From positions 115,051 through 179,050 of the forward strand of contig JAEVEX010000040.1 in NCBI GenBank assembly GCA_016842085.1: 64,000 bases of DNA, read 5' to 3'. The position numbers were made by a program, and so were the translations under genes. The DNA is from Candidatus Thermoflexus tengchongensis (GTDB lineage: Bacteria > Chloroflexota > Anaerolineae > Thermoflexales > Thermoflexaceae). The notes beneath the pieces are model-generated. The model saw only the letters and a program-made list of their open reading frames with translations, was not told the DNA's origin and made no database searches. Below, piece by piece: positions 1 to 7,822 of this stretch (the stretch's first letter is position 1; each line of letters opens with the position of its first letter).

Positions 1-846
1 CTGCGCTTAACGACCCATCAGGGGGAAGAGACCGCCCGCGTGGCCGTCGCGGCGGATCCGGCAGAAGTGCCCCCGTGCGATCTCGCCCTGATCCTGGTCA
101 AGGCCTATCAGACTGAACGGGCGGCCCGCTGGGCGGAGCTGGTGCTCCGTTCCGATGGCGTCGCCCTGACGCTTCAAAACGGCCTGGGGCCTTTCGAGAC
201 CCTTCGGGAACGCCTGGGCCCCGCGAGGGCTTTCCAGGGGGTCACCACGATGGGGGCGACGCTCCTGGCCCCCGGCCACGCCCGGCTGGGCGGCGAGGGT
301 CCGATCTGGCTGGGCGCCGCATCTCCAAACCGACGGCAGATTCAGAAGATCATCGATCTCCTGGAGCGAGCCGGGTTCCAGGTGGAGCTTCAGGAGGACC
401 TGCAGGGGGTGATCTGGGGGAAACTGGTGGCCAACACGGCCATCAACCCCATTACGGCCCTCTTCGATGTTCCGAATGGGGCCCTTCTCGCGCGACCGGA
501 TCTCTGGCGCCTGGCCCGCGGGGTTGCACGGGAAACTGCGGCGGTGGCCCGGGCCCAGGGCATCTCCCTGCCTTTCGAAGACCCGGAGGGTTTTGTCGCG
601 GAGGTCTGCCGGCGGACAGCGGAGAACTCTTCCTCCATGCGCCAGGATCTCCGTCGGGGGCGTCCGACGGAGATCGACGCGCTGAACGGCGCGGTGGCCA
701 CCGTCGGGCGGCGAATCGGGGTCCCGACCCCACTGAACGAGGCGCTCTGGCGATGGGTCAAAGCGGCGGAGGAACGGCGGGGCCGGGCCATGCGCCCGAT
801 GGACCTGGAACGGTGGTGGTCGCCCGCCATCGCGGATCACGGGTAG
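1..846 (+). CDS. panE: 2-dehydropantoate 2-reductase, 5' truncated by window edge
   Basis: Reduces 2-dehydropantoate (ketopantoate) to pantoate with NADPH in cytosolic pantothenate synthesis. The frame is open from the first base, so the N-terminal Rossmann motif lies outside the window; 281 residues remain. What is visible fits the family: a segment reading ALTLQNGLGPFETL, then GVTTMGATL, and a C-terminal helical domain with KLVANTAINPITALF, the catalytic Lys/Asn region, and SSSMRQDLRRGRPTEIDALNG, the substrate-binding Ser/Asp region. An internal GTG at 40 is not the real start. panC follows 177 nt downstream on the same strand, and coaX comes after that, so this is a coenzyme A precursor cluster. 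Confidence 0.9.
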   Translation: MRLTTHQGEETARVAVAADPAEVPPCDLALILVKAYQTERAARWAELVLRSDGVALTLQNGLGPFETLRERLGPARAFQGVTTMGATLLAPGHARLGGEGPIWLGAASPNRRQIQKIIDLLERAGFQVELQEDLQGVIWGKLVANTAINPITALFDVPNGALLARPDLWRLARGVARETAAVARAQGISLPFEDPEGFVAEVCRRTAENSSSMRQDLRRGRPTEIDALNGAVATVGRRIGVPTPLNEALWRWVKAAEERRGRAMRPMDLERWWSPAIADHG

Positions 847-1023
847 AAGCAGCGCCGCCGGTCTTCTCGTGGAGGCCTGGGCGACCGGATCGGCCGCCTT
901 CGACGGCCGGCCCGGCCCCGATGAAGATCATGCGCTTTCCTGTTCAAAGGAACGCCGGGGAGGCTGGGCGGCGTGCCAGCGGCGACCGCCCCGCCTCCTC
1001 CCAAAACCCTGGGGAGGTAGACC

Positions 1024-1860
1024 ATGCAGGTAGCCCGCACGATTACGGAAGCCCGCGCCATCCGGCGGGCTCTTCCCGGCACATGGGGATTTGTGCCGAC
1101 CATGGGGTATCTCCACGAGGGGCACCTCTCCCTGGTCCGTCGGGCCCGGGCGGAGAACGACCACGTGGCCGTCAGCATCTTCGTGAATCCCACGCAGTTC
1201 GGGCCCCATGAGGACTACAACCGCTACCCCCGCGATCTGGAGCGGGATCTCCGGCTATTAGAGCCCCTGGGGGTGGATCTCGTTTTCGCACCTCCGGTGG
1301 AGGAGATGTATCCACCCGGTTTTCAGACCTGGGTGGTGGTGGAGGAGGTCACCCGGCCGTTAGAGGGCGCGGCCCGGCCCGGCCACTTCCGGGGTGTGGC
1401 CACCGTCGTCACCAAGCTCTTTAACATCATCCAGCCGGACCGGGCGTATTTCGGCCAGAAGGATGCGCAGCAGGCCGTGGTGATCCGGCGAATGGTCCAG
1501 GACCTCAACATCCCGGTGGAGATCGTGGTCTGCCCAACAGTTCGGGAGCCGGATGGCCTGGCGATGAGCAGCCGGAACACCTACCTGAGCCCGGAGGAAC
1601 GGCGGGCAGCTACGGTGCTGTTCCGGGCCCTTCAGGCCGCCAAAGCGCGCTATGAGCAGGGGGAACGGGATGCGGAGCGCCTGCGAGCGATTATGCGGGA
1701 AGTGATCCAGGCCGAGCCGCTGGCCCGCCTGGATTATGTGAGTGTGGCGGATCCGGAAACCCTGCAGGAATTGAGCCGGGTGGAGGATCGAGCGCTTCTC
1801 TCGCTGGCGGTCTACATCGGGAAGACCCGGTTGATCGACAACATCCTCCTCCCGGATTAA
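1024..1860 (+). CDS. panC: Pantoate--beta-alanine ligase (pantothenate synthetase)
   Basis: ATP-dependent condensation of pantoate and beta-alanine through a pantoyl-adenylate, giving pantothenate. The 278-residue product has the normal family length. The nucleotidyl-transferase HIGH-like motif is PTMGYLHEGH near residues 26-35, followed by VSIFVNPTQFGP, RPGHFRGVATVVTKLFN, the YFGQKDAQQ ATP-binding loop, and the KMSKS-equivalent LAMSSRN near residue 180. The start is set by GGGGAGG six bases before the ATG. The gene follows panE and precedes coaX, with a repeat block between panC and coaX. Confidence 0.97.
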   Translation: MQVARTITEARAIRRALPGTWGFVPTMGYLHEGHLSLVRRARAENDHVAVSIFVNPTQFGPHEDYNRYPRDLERDLRLLEPLGVDLVFAPPVEEMYPPGFQTWVVVEEVTRPLEGAARPGHFRGVATVVTKLFNIIQPDRAYFGQKDAQQAVVIRRMVQDLNIPVEIVVCPTVREPDGLAMSSRNTYLSPEERRAATVLFRALQAAKARYEQGERDAERLRAIMREVIQAEPLARLDYVSVADPETLQELSRVEDRALLSLAVYIGKTRLIDNILLPD

Positions 1861-1895
1861 AGGGAGCATCCGAGGGCTCCGCTTATGCGTCGAAG

Positions 1896-2470
1896 GAATT
1901 CGACCCCATAGGCCTCCGGCCAGTGGCCGGCCTCCGCCGGCCGAAAGGCTTCTCGCGTCGGCGCAGGCCGATTGTGGCGCGAAAGGGCGTCGAATGAATT
2001 CGACCCCACAGGCCTTCGGCCAGTGGCCGGCCTCCGCCGGCCGAAAGGCTTCTCGCGTCGGCGCAGGCCGACGCCGGGCGCGTTAGCGCCTCGGAAGGCC
2101 GATTTCAATCGGCGCGAAAGGCCACGCAAGGCGCGCGAGGCGTGTCGAAGGAATTCGACCCCACAGGCCTCCGGCCAGTGGCCGGCCTTCGCCGGCCGAA
2201 AGGCTTCTCGCGTCGGCGCAGGCCGACGCCGGGCGCGTTAGCGCCTCGGAAGGCCGATTTCAATCGGCGCGAAAGGCCACGCAAGGCGCGCGAGGCGTGT
2301 CAAAGGAATTCGACCCCACAGGCCTCCGGCCAGTGGCCGGCCTCCGCCGGCCGAAAGGCTTTCCCGTCGGCGCAGGCCGATTGTGGCGCGAAGCGCCTCG
2401 GAAGGCCGATTTCAATCGGCACGATCGGCCGATGGCCGGTGCGAAACGGTGCGCGAGGCCGATTGCCATC
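1896..2470. repeat. Tandem array of compound palindromic repeats
   Basis: Four direct repeats each begin with GAATTCGACCCC, at 1896, 1996, 2151 and 2306. The first unit is 100 bp. The second and third are 155 bp and almost identical, and the fourth is diverged at its 3' side. Every unit is a chain of short inverted repeats, including a GGCCTCCGGCC/GGCCGGCC block, GTCGGC..GCCGAC, GGCGC-GTTA-GCGCC, and GCCGAT-TTCA-ATCGGC. Because 155 is not a multiple of three, the reading frame changes from unit to unit, so the open frames crossing it are not genes. It fills most of the 738-nt gap between panC and coaX; 2471-2598 holds only the coaX leader. Confidence 0.9.
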
Positions 2471-2598
2471 GACGCACCGCTTCACATAGGGCGCGAGCGG
2501 CGACGGAAGGTTGGAGCTGAAGCATCGGGGCGAAAGCCCATCCGGCCAATGGAGAGCGATGCGCCACGCGGAGGGCAGCCGTTCCAGGAGGGATTCGA

Positions 2599-3372
2599 AT
2601 GCTGCTCTGTCTGGACATCGGAAACACGAACATCAAGGCAGGGGTTTTCGACGGGGAATCCCTGATCGCCCACTGGCGGTTCTCTACCCAGCGCCACCGC
2701 CTGGCCGATGAATACGCCGCTCTTTTCATGAACCTCTTCGCCCTTCACGATATCCGGCCGCGCGAGATTCGGGGTTGCGCCATCGCCTGTGTGGTGCCTC
2801 CCCTTCGGGCTGTGTTCGAGGAGATGATCCGGCATTACCTGGGCGTTGAACCCCTTATGGTCGGGCCCGGGATCAAAACCGGGATCCGGTTGATGGTGGA
2901 GAACCCACGGGAGGTCGGCGCGGATCGGGTGGCGAACGCGGTGGCGACCTTCCGGCTGTATGGAGGACCGGCGATTGCGATCGCCTTCGGGACCGCCACG
3001 GTGTTCGATGTGATCTCGAGGGAAGGAGAATACCTGGGCGGGGCGATCGCCCCGGGGATCCTGGTGGCCGCGGAAGCGCTGGTCACCTCGGCCGCTCAGC
3101 TCTATCAGGTGGAGCTCATCCGTCCTCCCCGGGCCATCGGTCGCAATACGATCCAGGCCATGCAATCCGGCCTGATCCTGGGGTTCGCCAGCATGGTGGA
3201 GGGAATGATCCAGCGGATTCAGGCGGAACTGGAAGAGCCCGCGCGCGTGATCGCCACTGGCGGCCTGGCCGATATCATCGCTCGAGAGGTTCGGGCCATC
3301 CAGGTGGTGGATCCCCACCTCACGCTACACGGACTCCGATTCCTGTTTGAGCTAAACCGCCGGGGGAAATAG
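2599..3372 (+). CDS. coaX: Type III pantothenate kinase
   Basis: Phosphorylates pantothenate to 4'-phosphopantothenate, the first committed step of coenzyme A synthesis. The 257-residue product carries the ASKHA fold motifs of the CoaX family: DIGNTNIKAGVF at the N-terminus (phosphate 1), NPREVGADRVANAVA near residue 110 (catalytic Asp and pantothenate site), IAFGTATVFDVIS (phosphate 2) and VIATGGLADII (adenosine site). AGGAGGG seven bases before the ATG sets the start. Type III kinases need a monovalent cation and resist feedback by coenzyme A (family knowledge). It is the last gene of the panE-panC-coaX group and meets a convergent gene downstream. Confidence 0.96.
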   Translation: MLLCLDIGNTNIKAGVFDGESLIAHWRFSTQRHRLADEYAALFMNLFALHDIRPREIRGCAIACVVPPLRAVFEEMIRHYLGVEPLMVGPGIKTGIRLMVENPREVGADRVANAVATFRLYGGPAIAIAFGTATVFDVISREGEYLGGAIAPGILVAAEALVTSAAQLYQVELIRPPRAIGRNTIQAMQSGLILGFASMVEGMIQRIQAELEEPARVIATGGLADIIAREVRAIQVVDPHLTLHGLRFLFELNRRGK

Positions 3373-3391
3373 AGAGCGGGAACAGGGAGGG

Positions 3392-3438
3392 TTTGGGGGC
3401 TGGGCGGGTCACCGGAGGGGATCCGCTCAGCCCCCAAA
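3392..3438. terminator. Bidirectional hairpin between coaX and the LPXTG gene
   Basis: An 11-bp perfect stem, TTTGGGGGCTG (3392-3402) against CAGCCCCCAAA (3428-3438), lies between two convergent genes. The flanking AAA/TTT would give short U runs in either direction. It looks like a shared intrinsic terminator. Confidence 0.6.
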
Positions 3439-3448
3439 GCTCCCGCGC

Positions 3449-3916
3449 TCATGAAGCCCGGGGGCGCAAACGGAGCCATCGGGCCAGTAAGGCGAGCAGC
3501 AACACCCCCATCGCGCCGAACCCCCACCCGATGGTGCTCCCCCCGGTTTGAGGTAGCCCGCCCGGTCGTGGGGTGGGCGTGGGACGAACCGGGGTGACGG
3601 TGATGGGGGAAGTCGGGGTGGCAGTGGGCTGGCCGGCCACACCAATGGGCGGAGTTGGCGTGGCAATCGGGACAGGGGTGGGACGCGGCGTGGGCGTATA
3701 CGTTGGCGGCAGCGGGCTCGGCGAGGGAAGGGGTGTTCGAGTCGGCGCCCCCGCAGGCGCGGCCGGTCGCCCCCGAGCCGGTCCGCTCAGGGCCAGATAC
3801 AGGCCGATCGCGAACAGGAGTGCCACAAAAATCCCTCCCAGGACCAGCACGCCCAGCAGGAACGTCCGGTTCTGACCTTCCTCCGGGGGCAGCTCCTCCA
3901 GATCGATGTCGGCCAT
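3449..3916 (-). CDS. LPXTG-type surface protein with Thr/Pro-rich stalk
   Basis: A 155-residue protein with a short acidic cytoplasmic start, a membrane segment near residues 20-42 (FLLGVLVLGGIFVALLFAI), a stalk of about 75 residues dominated by Pro and Thr (PTPTP-like), then LPQTG at 121-125, a hydrophobic stretch (GFGAMGVLLLALLARW) and a basic tail. The last three elements form a textbook sortase sorting signal. A sortase is encoded at 16970-17680 on the same strand. The second of two ATGs is chosen because AGGAGG stands eight bases before it and only two before the first. There is no recognisable catalytic or binding domain. The coding strand is convergent with coaX. Confidence 0.8.
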   Translation of the reverse strand: MADIDLEELPPEEGQNRTFLLGVLVLGGIFVALLFAIGLYLALSGPARGRPAAPAGAPTRTPLPSPSPLPPTYTPTPRPTPVPIATPTPPIGVAGQPTATPTSPITVTPVRPTPTPRPGGLPQTGGSTIGWGFGAMGVLLLALLARWLRLRPRAS

Positions 3917-4053
3917 GGGCATTGCCTCCTGATCAGAATCTCCAGCCTCCCATTTACAGGCTGGACGTTGCAGGCGTTCCCCCTTCCCCTTTATGAGGAG
4001 AGCGCCAGCCGCGTAACTCCGGTGCTTTTAGCGCTCCCCCTCTCAGCACGTTC

Positions 4054-5145
4054 TCAGGGGCGGAGGATTTCCACATTATAAACCGGAACCCAGATCTTAT
4101 CCGTCTCTCCATCCAGCTGAATCTCTGCGCACCAGCTCCGCAAACCGCTATCCAGCGTCCATGGGTAAGGAGAGATCCTTGATACGGTTCCGGTGCGCCC
4201 CCGATAGGGTTCCCGCAACAGGCGCACCCGGACGCCGGGATGGAGATCGGCATCCCCCGTCGGCTCGGGGGGAGGCGGGTTCTCCGCAGGGACAGGGATC
4301 AGGATCTCCGGACGGCCGGGCCGGCCGTCCGGACCGGCGAACGGCCGCACCACAAAGGCTTCCCGCCCCTGATAGATGGAAAGGATCCGGAAGATCCCGG
4401 GATGCATCGGAAGACGGCCGAACCCCTCGGTTAAAACAACCGGGAAGGAAAGCTCGCGCAACATCGGCAGGAGGGAAGCCTCCATGCTCCCGGCGATAAT
4501 CCCCCGAACCTGGAGCCGCTCTGCCTGCTCCAGGGCGCCGGGTTCGATCCATGCTCCTCCCACCACGATCGTGCCCTGAGCGACCGGGTCGATCGCCCGG
4601 GCCCGCAAAGGCTCCGCCCCGCTGGTGACGATCCGGATCATCCCGTTGAAATCCACGCCGCTGGACCAGAAGGCCTGGATCAGGGCACCGGTGGTTTCGA
4701 TCACCGCACCATAGTCAGGAATAACCTCCACCACCTTCCCCGGGAACCCGGCCCGGAGCTCCAGGGAACGTGTCCCGGCCCGGATCAGGACTTTCCCTCC
4801 TGCTGCTATGACGATCTCCCCATCTACCGGTGAACGCACCCGCAAGGTGCGCAGGCCCAGCCAGATCCGCCGCCTCGCCAGGACCTCCTGCGCTCGCACG
4901 GAAGCGCCGGTCTTCCGCTGCAAATATGCGGCGGCCCGCTGAGGCGAGACCTTCAGCGCCCGGGCGATATCCACGATCACCACCCCGGCCGGTTGCTCTG
5001 CCACGGCGAGAACGGTGGTCGCATCCACTACATCCCCGCGCTGAACCCGCACCTTCCCGGGGATGGGCAGTCGACGCTCTCGACGGATCGTCGCCAGAGG
5101 CATAAACGTAACGGCTTCCGGGTAAAAACGCAGTGCTTCCATCAT
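4054..5145 (-). CDS. Uncharacterised protein downstream of MutL-like ATPase
   Basis: 363 residues that I cannot assign to a family of known function. The N-terminal 60 residues contain beta-rich sequence (GKVRVQRGDVVDATTVLA). Residues about 105-150 read like a biotinyl/lipoyl-type barrel (VRSPVDGEIVIAAGGKVLIRAG), and a final segment resembles a KOW-like strand set (HPGVRVRLLREPYRGRTGTV). No signal peptide or membrane helix is evident, so it is probably cytoplasmic. It is read after the MutL-like gene, separated from it by 166 nt that hold a dispersed repeat. The start is uncertain between two adjacent ATGs; neither has a good ribosome binding site. Confidence 0.75.
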   Translation of the reverse strand: MMEALRFYPEAVTFMPLATIRRERRLPIPGKVRVQRGDVVDATTVLAVAEQPAGVVIVDIARALKVSPQRAAAYLQRKTGASVRAQEVLARRRIWLGLRTLRVRSPVDGEIVIAAGGKVLIRAGTRSLELRAGFPGKVVEVIPDYGAVIETTGALIQAFWSSGVDFNGMIRIVTSGAEPLRARAIDPVAQGTIVVGGAWIEPGALEQAERLQVRGIIAGSMEASLLPMLRELSFPVVLTEGFGRLPMHPGIFRILSIYQGREAFVVRPFAGPDGRPGRPEILIPVPAENPPPPEPTGDADLHPGVRVRLLREPYRGRTGTVSRISPYPWTLDSGLRSWCAEIQLDGETDKIWVPVYNVEILRP

Positions 5146-5191
5146 GGGTCAGGCTCGAGAGCAGAGATTATTCCCGCGTTTCTCTGTTCAT

Positions 5192-5300
5192 CGCTTACAC
5201 AGTTGGGCTCCGATTGGGAGCCTTCTCTTGCAGCCCGAAGGGCCGTGAGAAAGGGGAAAATATCCTTTTGAGGCCGGGCTGGCCCCAGAAAGTCCTGGGA
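5192..5300. repeat. Dispersed intergenic repeat, copy 1
   Basis: Begins CTTACACAGTTGGGCTCCGA, continues with AAAATATCCTTTTGAGGCCG, and ends in CCTGGGAGGAAAGCCG. It belongs to the degenerate family also seen near 15217, 28567, 29413, 33126, 36734 and 58732. It lies 47 bp upstream of the minus-strand start at 5145. Confidence 0.5.
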
Positions 5301-5311
5301 GGAAAGCCGTA

Positions 5312-7087
5312 TCAAAGGCCCCCGCCCAGGGCGCCGATATCCCAGAGCCAGCGCTGGATTTGCTCCCGGCGCGCCTTGGGATCTTCCGCCAGTCGTAGCG
5401 GGCGACCCCGCCCATCCACGATGAGCCCCAGCAACCCGCCCACAATCCGGATCCGCCGGGGGGCCCGTCGAGGCCCCCAACCCAGATCCACCGGGCGCCG
5501 CATCCGGAACCGCCTCAGTTCGGTTTCCCCCACCCCCAGGATGGGGACCACCTCCAGCCGTCCCCCCCGCGCCTCAATTTCATATACGGACTCGGAGCCG
5601 TCCGGCCCGCGATGATGCACTTCAACGGTGAACAGCAACTCATCCGGAGCCACCGGGCCATCCAGAGCGGGAGCCAGAACGGTGGCCAGGGGGGTCCACG
5701 GCCGGCTGTGCACGACCTCCACCGCCAGCAGGGCATCCACGGCCGCTAGAGCCCCTAACCCCGGGGTAAGCCCAACTGGATCCCAGAGCAGGGTCGTGAT
5801 GCCCACCGGCTGCAGCGCATCCAGGGCGACCAGAGCCAGCGCGCCCGGACGAGCATGGGAGGCAAAGGCCCCACCGGTTAGAAGAATGGGCTCGAAGGCC
5901 CAGGGGGATCGCCCCAGTTCCGGCCAGAGCGTTCGCAGCTGTTCCCAGGCCTCCGCCAGGGCCTCCCGGGCGAACGCCAGCTCGATCCACAGCTCTTCCA
6001 TCGTTTGAGGGATGGAGAGCGGATGCATCGCCTTCGTCCAGACGAAGGCTTCCAGGGTTTCCGGGCGGACCTCCTGGGGGAGCCATCGGGTGATGCGCTC
6101 ATATCCCCGACGTTGATACAGGCTCAGGATCCCCTGGCCGATTCCACTTTCCGATTGCACGACCTGGGCCAGCAGCCCGCCGTGGGCGGCTGTGACCACG
6201 GTATGATTCCCCCCCACGTCCACCACCAGCGTCCCCCGATCCGGGGTCTCCAGGCTCAGGTAACGGGCCACATGGCTCAGCGCCCGGGCCGTCGGCAGAA
6301 CCTCTCCCCGGGCCCAGCTCTGTAAAAGAGAGAGACCGGGAAGGCTCGCCAGCGCCCGCTCCACATATCGCTGATCCATCCTCTCCACCACCGGGCCAAT
6401 GTGCTCCACATCCGGCCGGGGGCGGACATTTTGTAACACCTGGAGGGGAAGCTCTCGACCGGCCAGGGCCACGGCTTCCTCCCGCAGGACCGCGTTTCCG
6501 GCGAAGAGGATCCATGGGCGTTCTCCTTCTGGACGTAATCGGGCCGCCAGGGCCGCCGTTTCCAGGAGCGCCTGAACCGGCCGGGCCGCCCCGCCATCCA
6601 TGCCTCCCGCGATCACCACCAGATGGGGCTCGGCAGCGATCAGGGCCTGCAGCCACTCCTCCTCTGTCTGACGCCGCCCATCGATGGGAACCACCGAAAG
6701 GACCTCCACGATCTGCGTATAGGCGCTGGCTGCTGCCCGTCGGAGGCTGCCGAGGCTCCATTCCGGCGAAAGACCTCCCAGGGCCACCCGGATCGGAGGG
6801 GCCGCGCTGAGGGTCATCAGACACGCATCCACGCCCGCCCCGGTGGAGAGCTCAGGTGCGATAAGGATCCCTTGAGGATCCAGAAGAAGGCGCCCGGAGA
6901 TCGCGCTCAGATACTCCAGCGCCCGGATCCCCCCCAGGGCCAGGTCGGGGTGGGCCGCATGCAGATGGGTAGGAGCGCTGGCGGCGGCCACAAAGCGAAA
7001 GCGATCCTCCACCCGGGCAAACAGAAGCGCACGGGTCTGTGTGCTCCCCACATCGATCGTCACCAGGCTTTTCCAGCTCATCTCCAC
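5312..7087 (-). CDS. MutL-like ASKHA-fold ATPase (glutamate mutase L family)
   Basis: A 591-residue actin/Hsp70-fold protein. VTIDVGSTQTRALLF at the N-terminus is the phosphate-1 loop, TLVVDVGGNHTVV near residue 285 is phosphate-2, and ILLTGGAFA near 405 is the adenosine motif. Together with the C-terminal beta domain this matches the family annotated as glutamate mutase L, proposed as an ATP-dependent chaperone for B12-dependent mutases. No mutase gene is nearby. The neighbours are instead membrane proteins and a zinc-ribbon protein, which argues for a different role in this lineage; that role is inference. It is preceded by a 204-residue membrane protein with a 94-nt gap. Confidence 0.8.
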   Translation of the reverse strand: MEMSWKSLVTIDVGSTQTRALLFARVEDRFRFVAAASAPTHLHAAHPDLALGGIRALEYLSAISGRLLLDPQGILIAPELSTGAGVDACLMTLSAAPPIRVALGGLSPEWSLGSLRRAAASAYTQIVEVLSVVPIDGRRQTEEEWLQALIAAEPHLVVIAGGMDGGAARPVQALLETAALAARLRPEGERPWILFAGNAVLREEAVALAGRELPLQVLQNVRPRPDVEHIGPVVERMDQRYVERALASLPGLSLLQSWARGEVLPTARALSHVARYLSLETPDRGTLVVDVGGNHTVVTAAHGGLLAQVVQSESGIGQGILSLYQRRGYERITRWLPQEVRPETLEAFVWTKAMHPLSIPQTMEELWIELAFAREALAEAWEQLRTLWPELGRSPWAFEPILLTGGAFASHARPGALALVALDALQPVGITTLLWDPVGLTPGLGALAAVDALLAVEVVHSRPWTPLATVLAPALDGPVAPDELLFTVEVHHRGPDGSESVYEIEARGGRLEVVPILGVGETELRRFRMRRPVDLGWGPRRAPRRIRIVGGLLGLIVDGRGRPLRLAEDPKARREQIQRWLWDIGALGGGL

Positions 7088-7181
7088 TCCATCCCGGGGA
7101 TCCGGGGAGATATGAATTCCTCCCCAGGGCTTTAGGGGCTGGGCGGAGCGCCCTCGGGGCCCTGCCCGGCCCCCGAACGGC

Positions 7182-7796
7182 CTAACGCCACCACTGGCTC
7201 AATGCCTGAATCAGGAATTCCGCGCGACCGATCAGGAGGGAGATCCCGGTGATCAGGGCGCTACCGAACAGCGTGCCGAGCGCGAAGGCCCATACCGCGC
7301 GCCCCAGAGCCTGAATCCCTGTCCAGATGGGGTTCAGGATGCGGCCCCGGGCCGGGGGACGATAGAACTGAGCCGTTAGCAATGCCAGCAGAGTCGCCAC
7401 CAGTCCCAGGGTGATCCCCTGCCCCGCCCCGGCCATCAGTTGAGGTCCCAGGGTGCCCCACAATGCCCCTGCTCCTGCCGTTCCCAAACCGATCCCCAGG
7501 GCGACGGCCAGTCCGAGATCTCCCACCAGCCCCAGTCGAGGCACCCCCCTGGCCAGGATCAGAACGCCCAGCCCCACCTCCAGAAACAGCAGGCCTCGCC
7601 GCAGGGAATCGGTCGTGGTCATGAGCTCCCGCCACTGGGGGATCAGGACGTTCCAGAGCATCACGGCCATGAAGTAGCCCACGCTGAGCCCGACCAGCGC
7701 GCTGGCGGCCAGGCGATAGATGGCCGTGTCATCGATCAGGTAGCTCAGGATCATCAGGGTCAGGAGCAAAGCCACCGTCATTCCCACAGATTCCAT
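7182..7796 (-). CDS. Polytopic membrane protein of the MutL-like cluster
   Basis: 204 residues and very hydrophobic, with about five to six predicted membrane segments (MTVALLLTLMILSYLI, LAASALVGLSVGYFMAVML, LFLEVGLGVLILARG, GITLGLVATLLALLT, AVWAFALGTLFGSALITGISLLI). There are no recognised catalytic motifs. The open frame extends upstream to 8108, but that part is the antisense-frame shadow of the next gene; ATG at 7796 with GGAG seven bases upstream is the likely start. It lies 26 nt after the zinc-ribbon gene and is probably co-transcribed with it and the MutL-like gene. Confidence 0.75.
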   Translation of the reverse strand: MESVGMTVALLLTLMILSYLIDDTAIYRLAASALVGLSVGYFMAVMLWNVLIPQWRELMTTTDSLRRGLLFLEVGLGVLILARGVPRLGLVGDLGLAVALGIGLGTAGAGALWGTLGPQLMAGAGQGITLGLVATLLALLTAQFYRPPARGRILNPIWTGIQALGRAVWAFALGTLFGSALITGISLLIGRAEFLIQALSQWWR

Positions 7797-7822
7797 CGCG
7801 CTTCTCCAGACGCACCGCCTGG

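Noticed and set aside
1972..2665. Several open frames with EFDPTGLRPVAGLRRPKGF-type repeats
   Set aside because: They run through the 155-bp palindromic array; the period is not a multiple of three, the same text recurs in different frames on both strands, and there are no ribosome binding sites.
4540..4560. GGTTCGATCC-like sequence checked as a tRNA T-arm
   Set aside because: It lies inside a coding gene and no cloverleaf can be drawn around it; no tRNA was found in the window.
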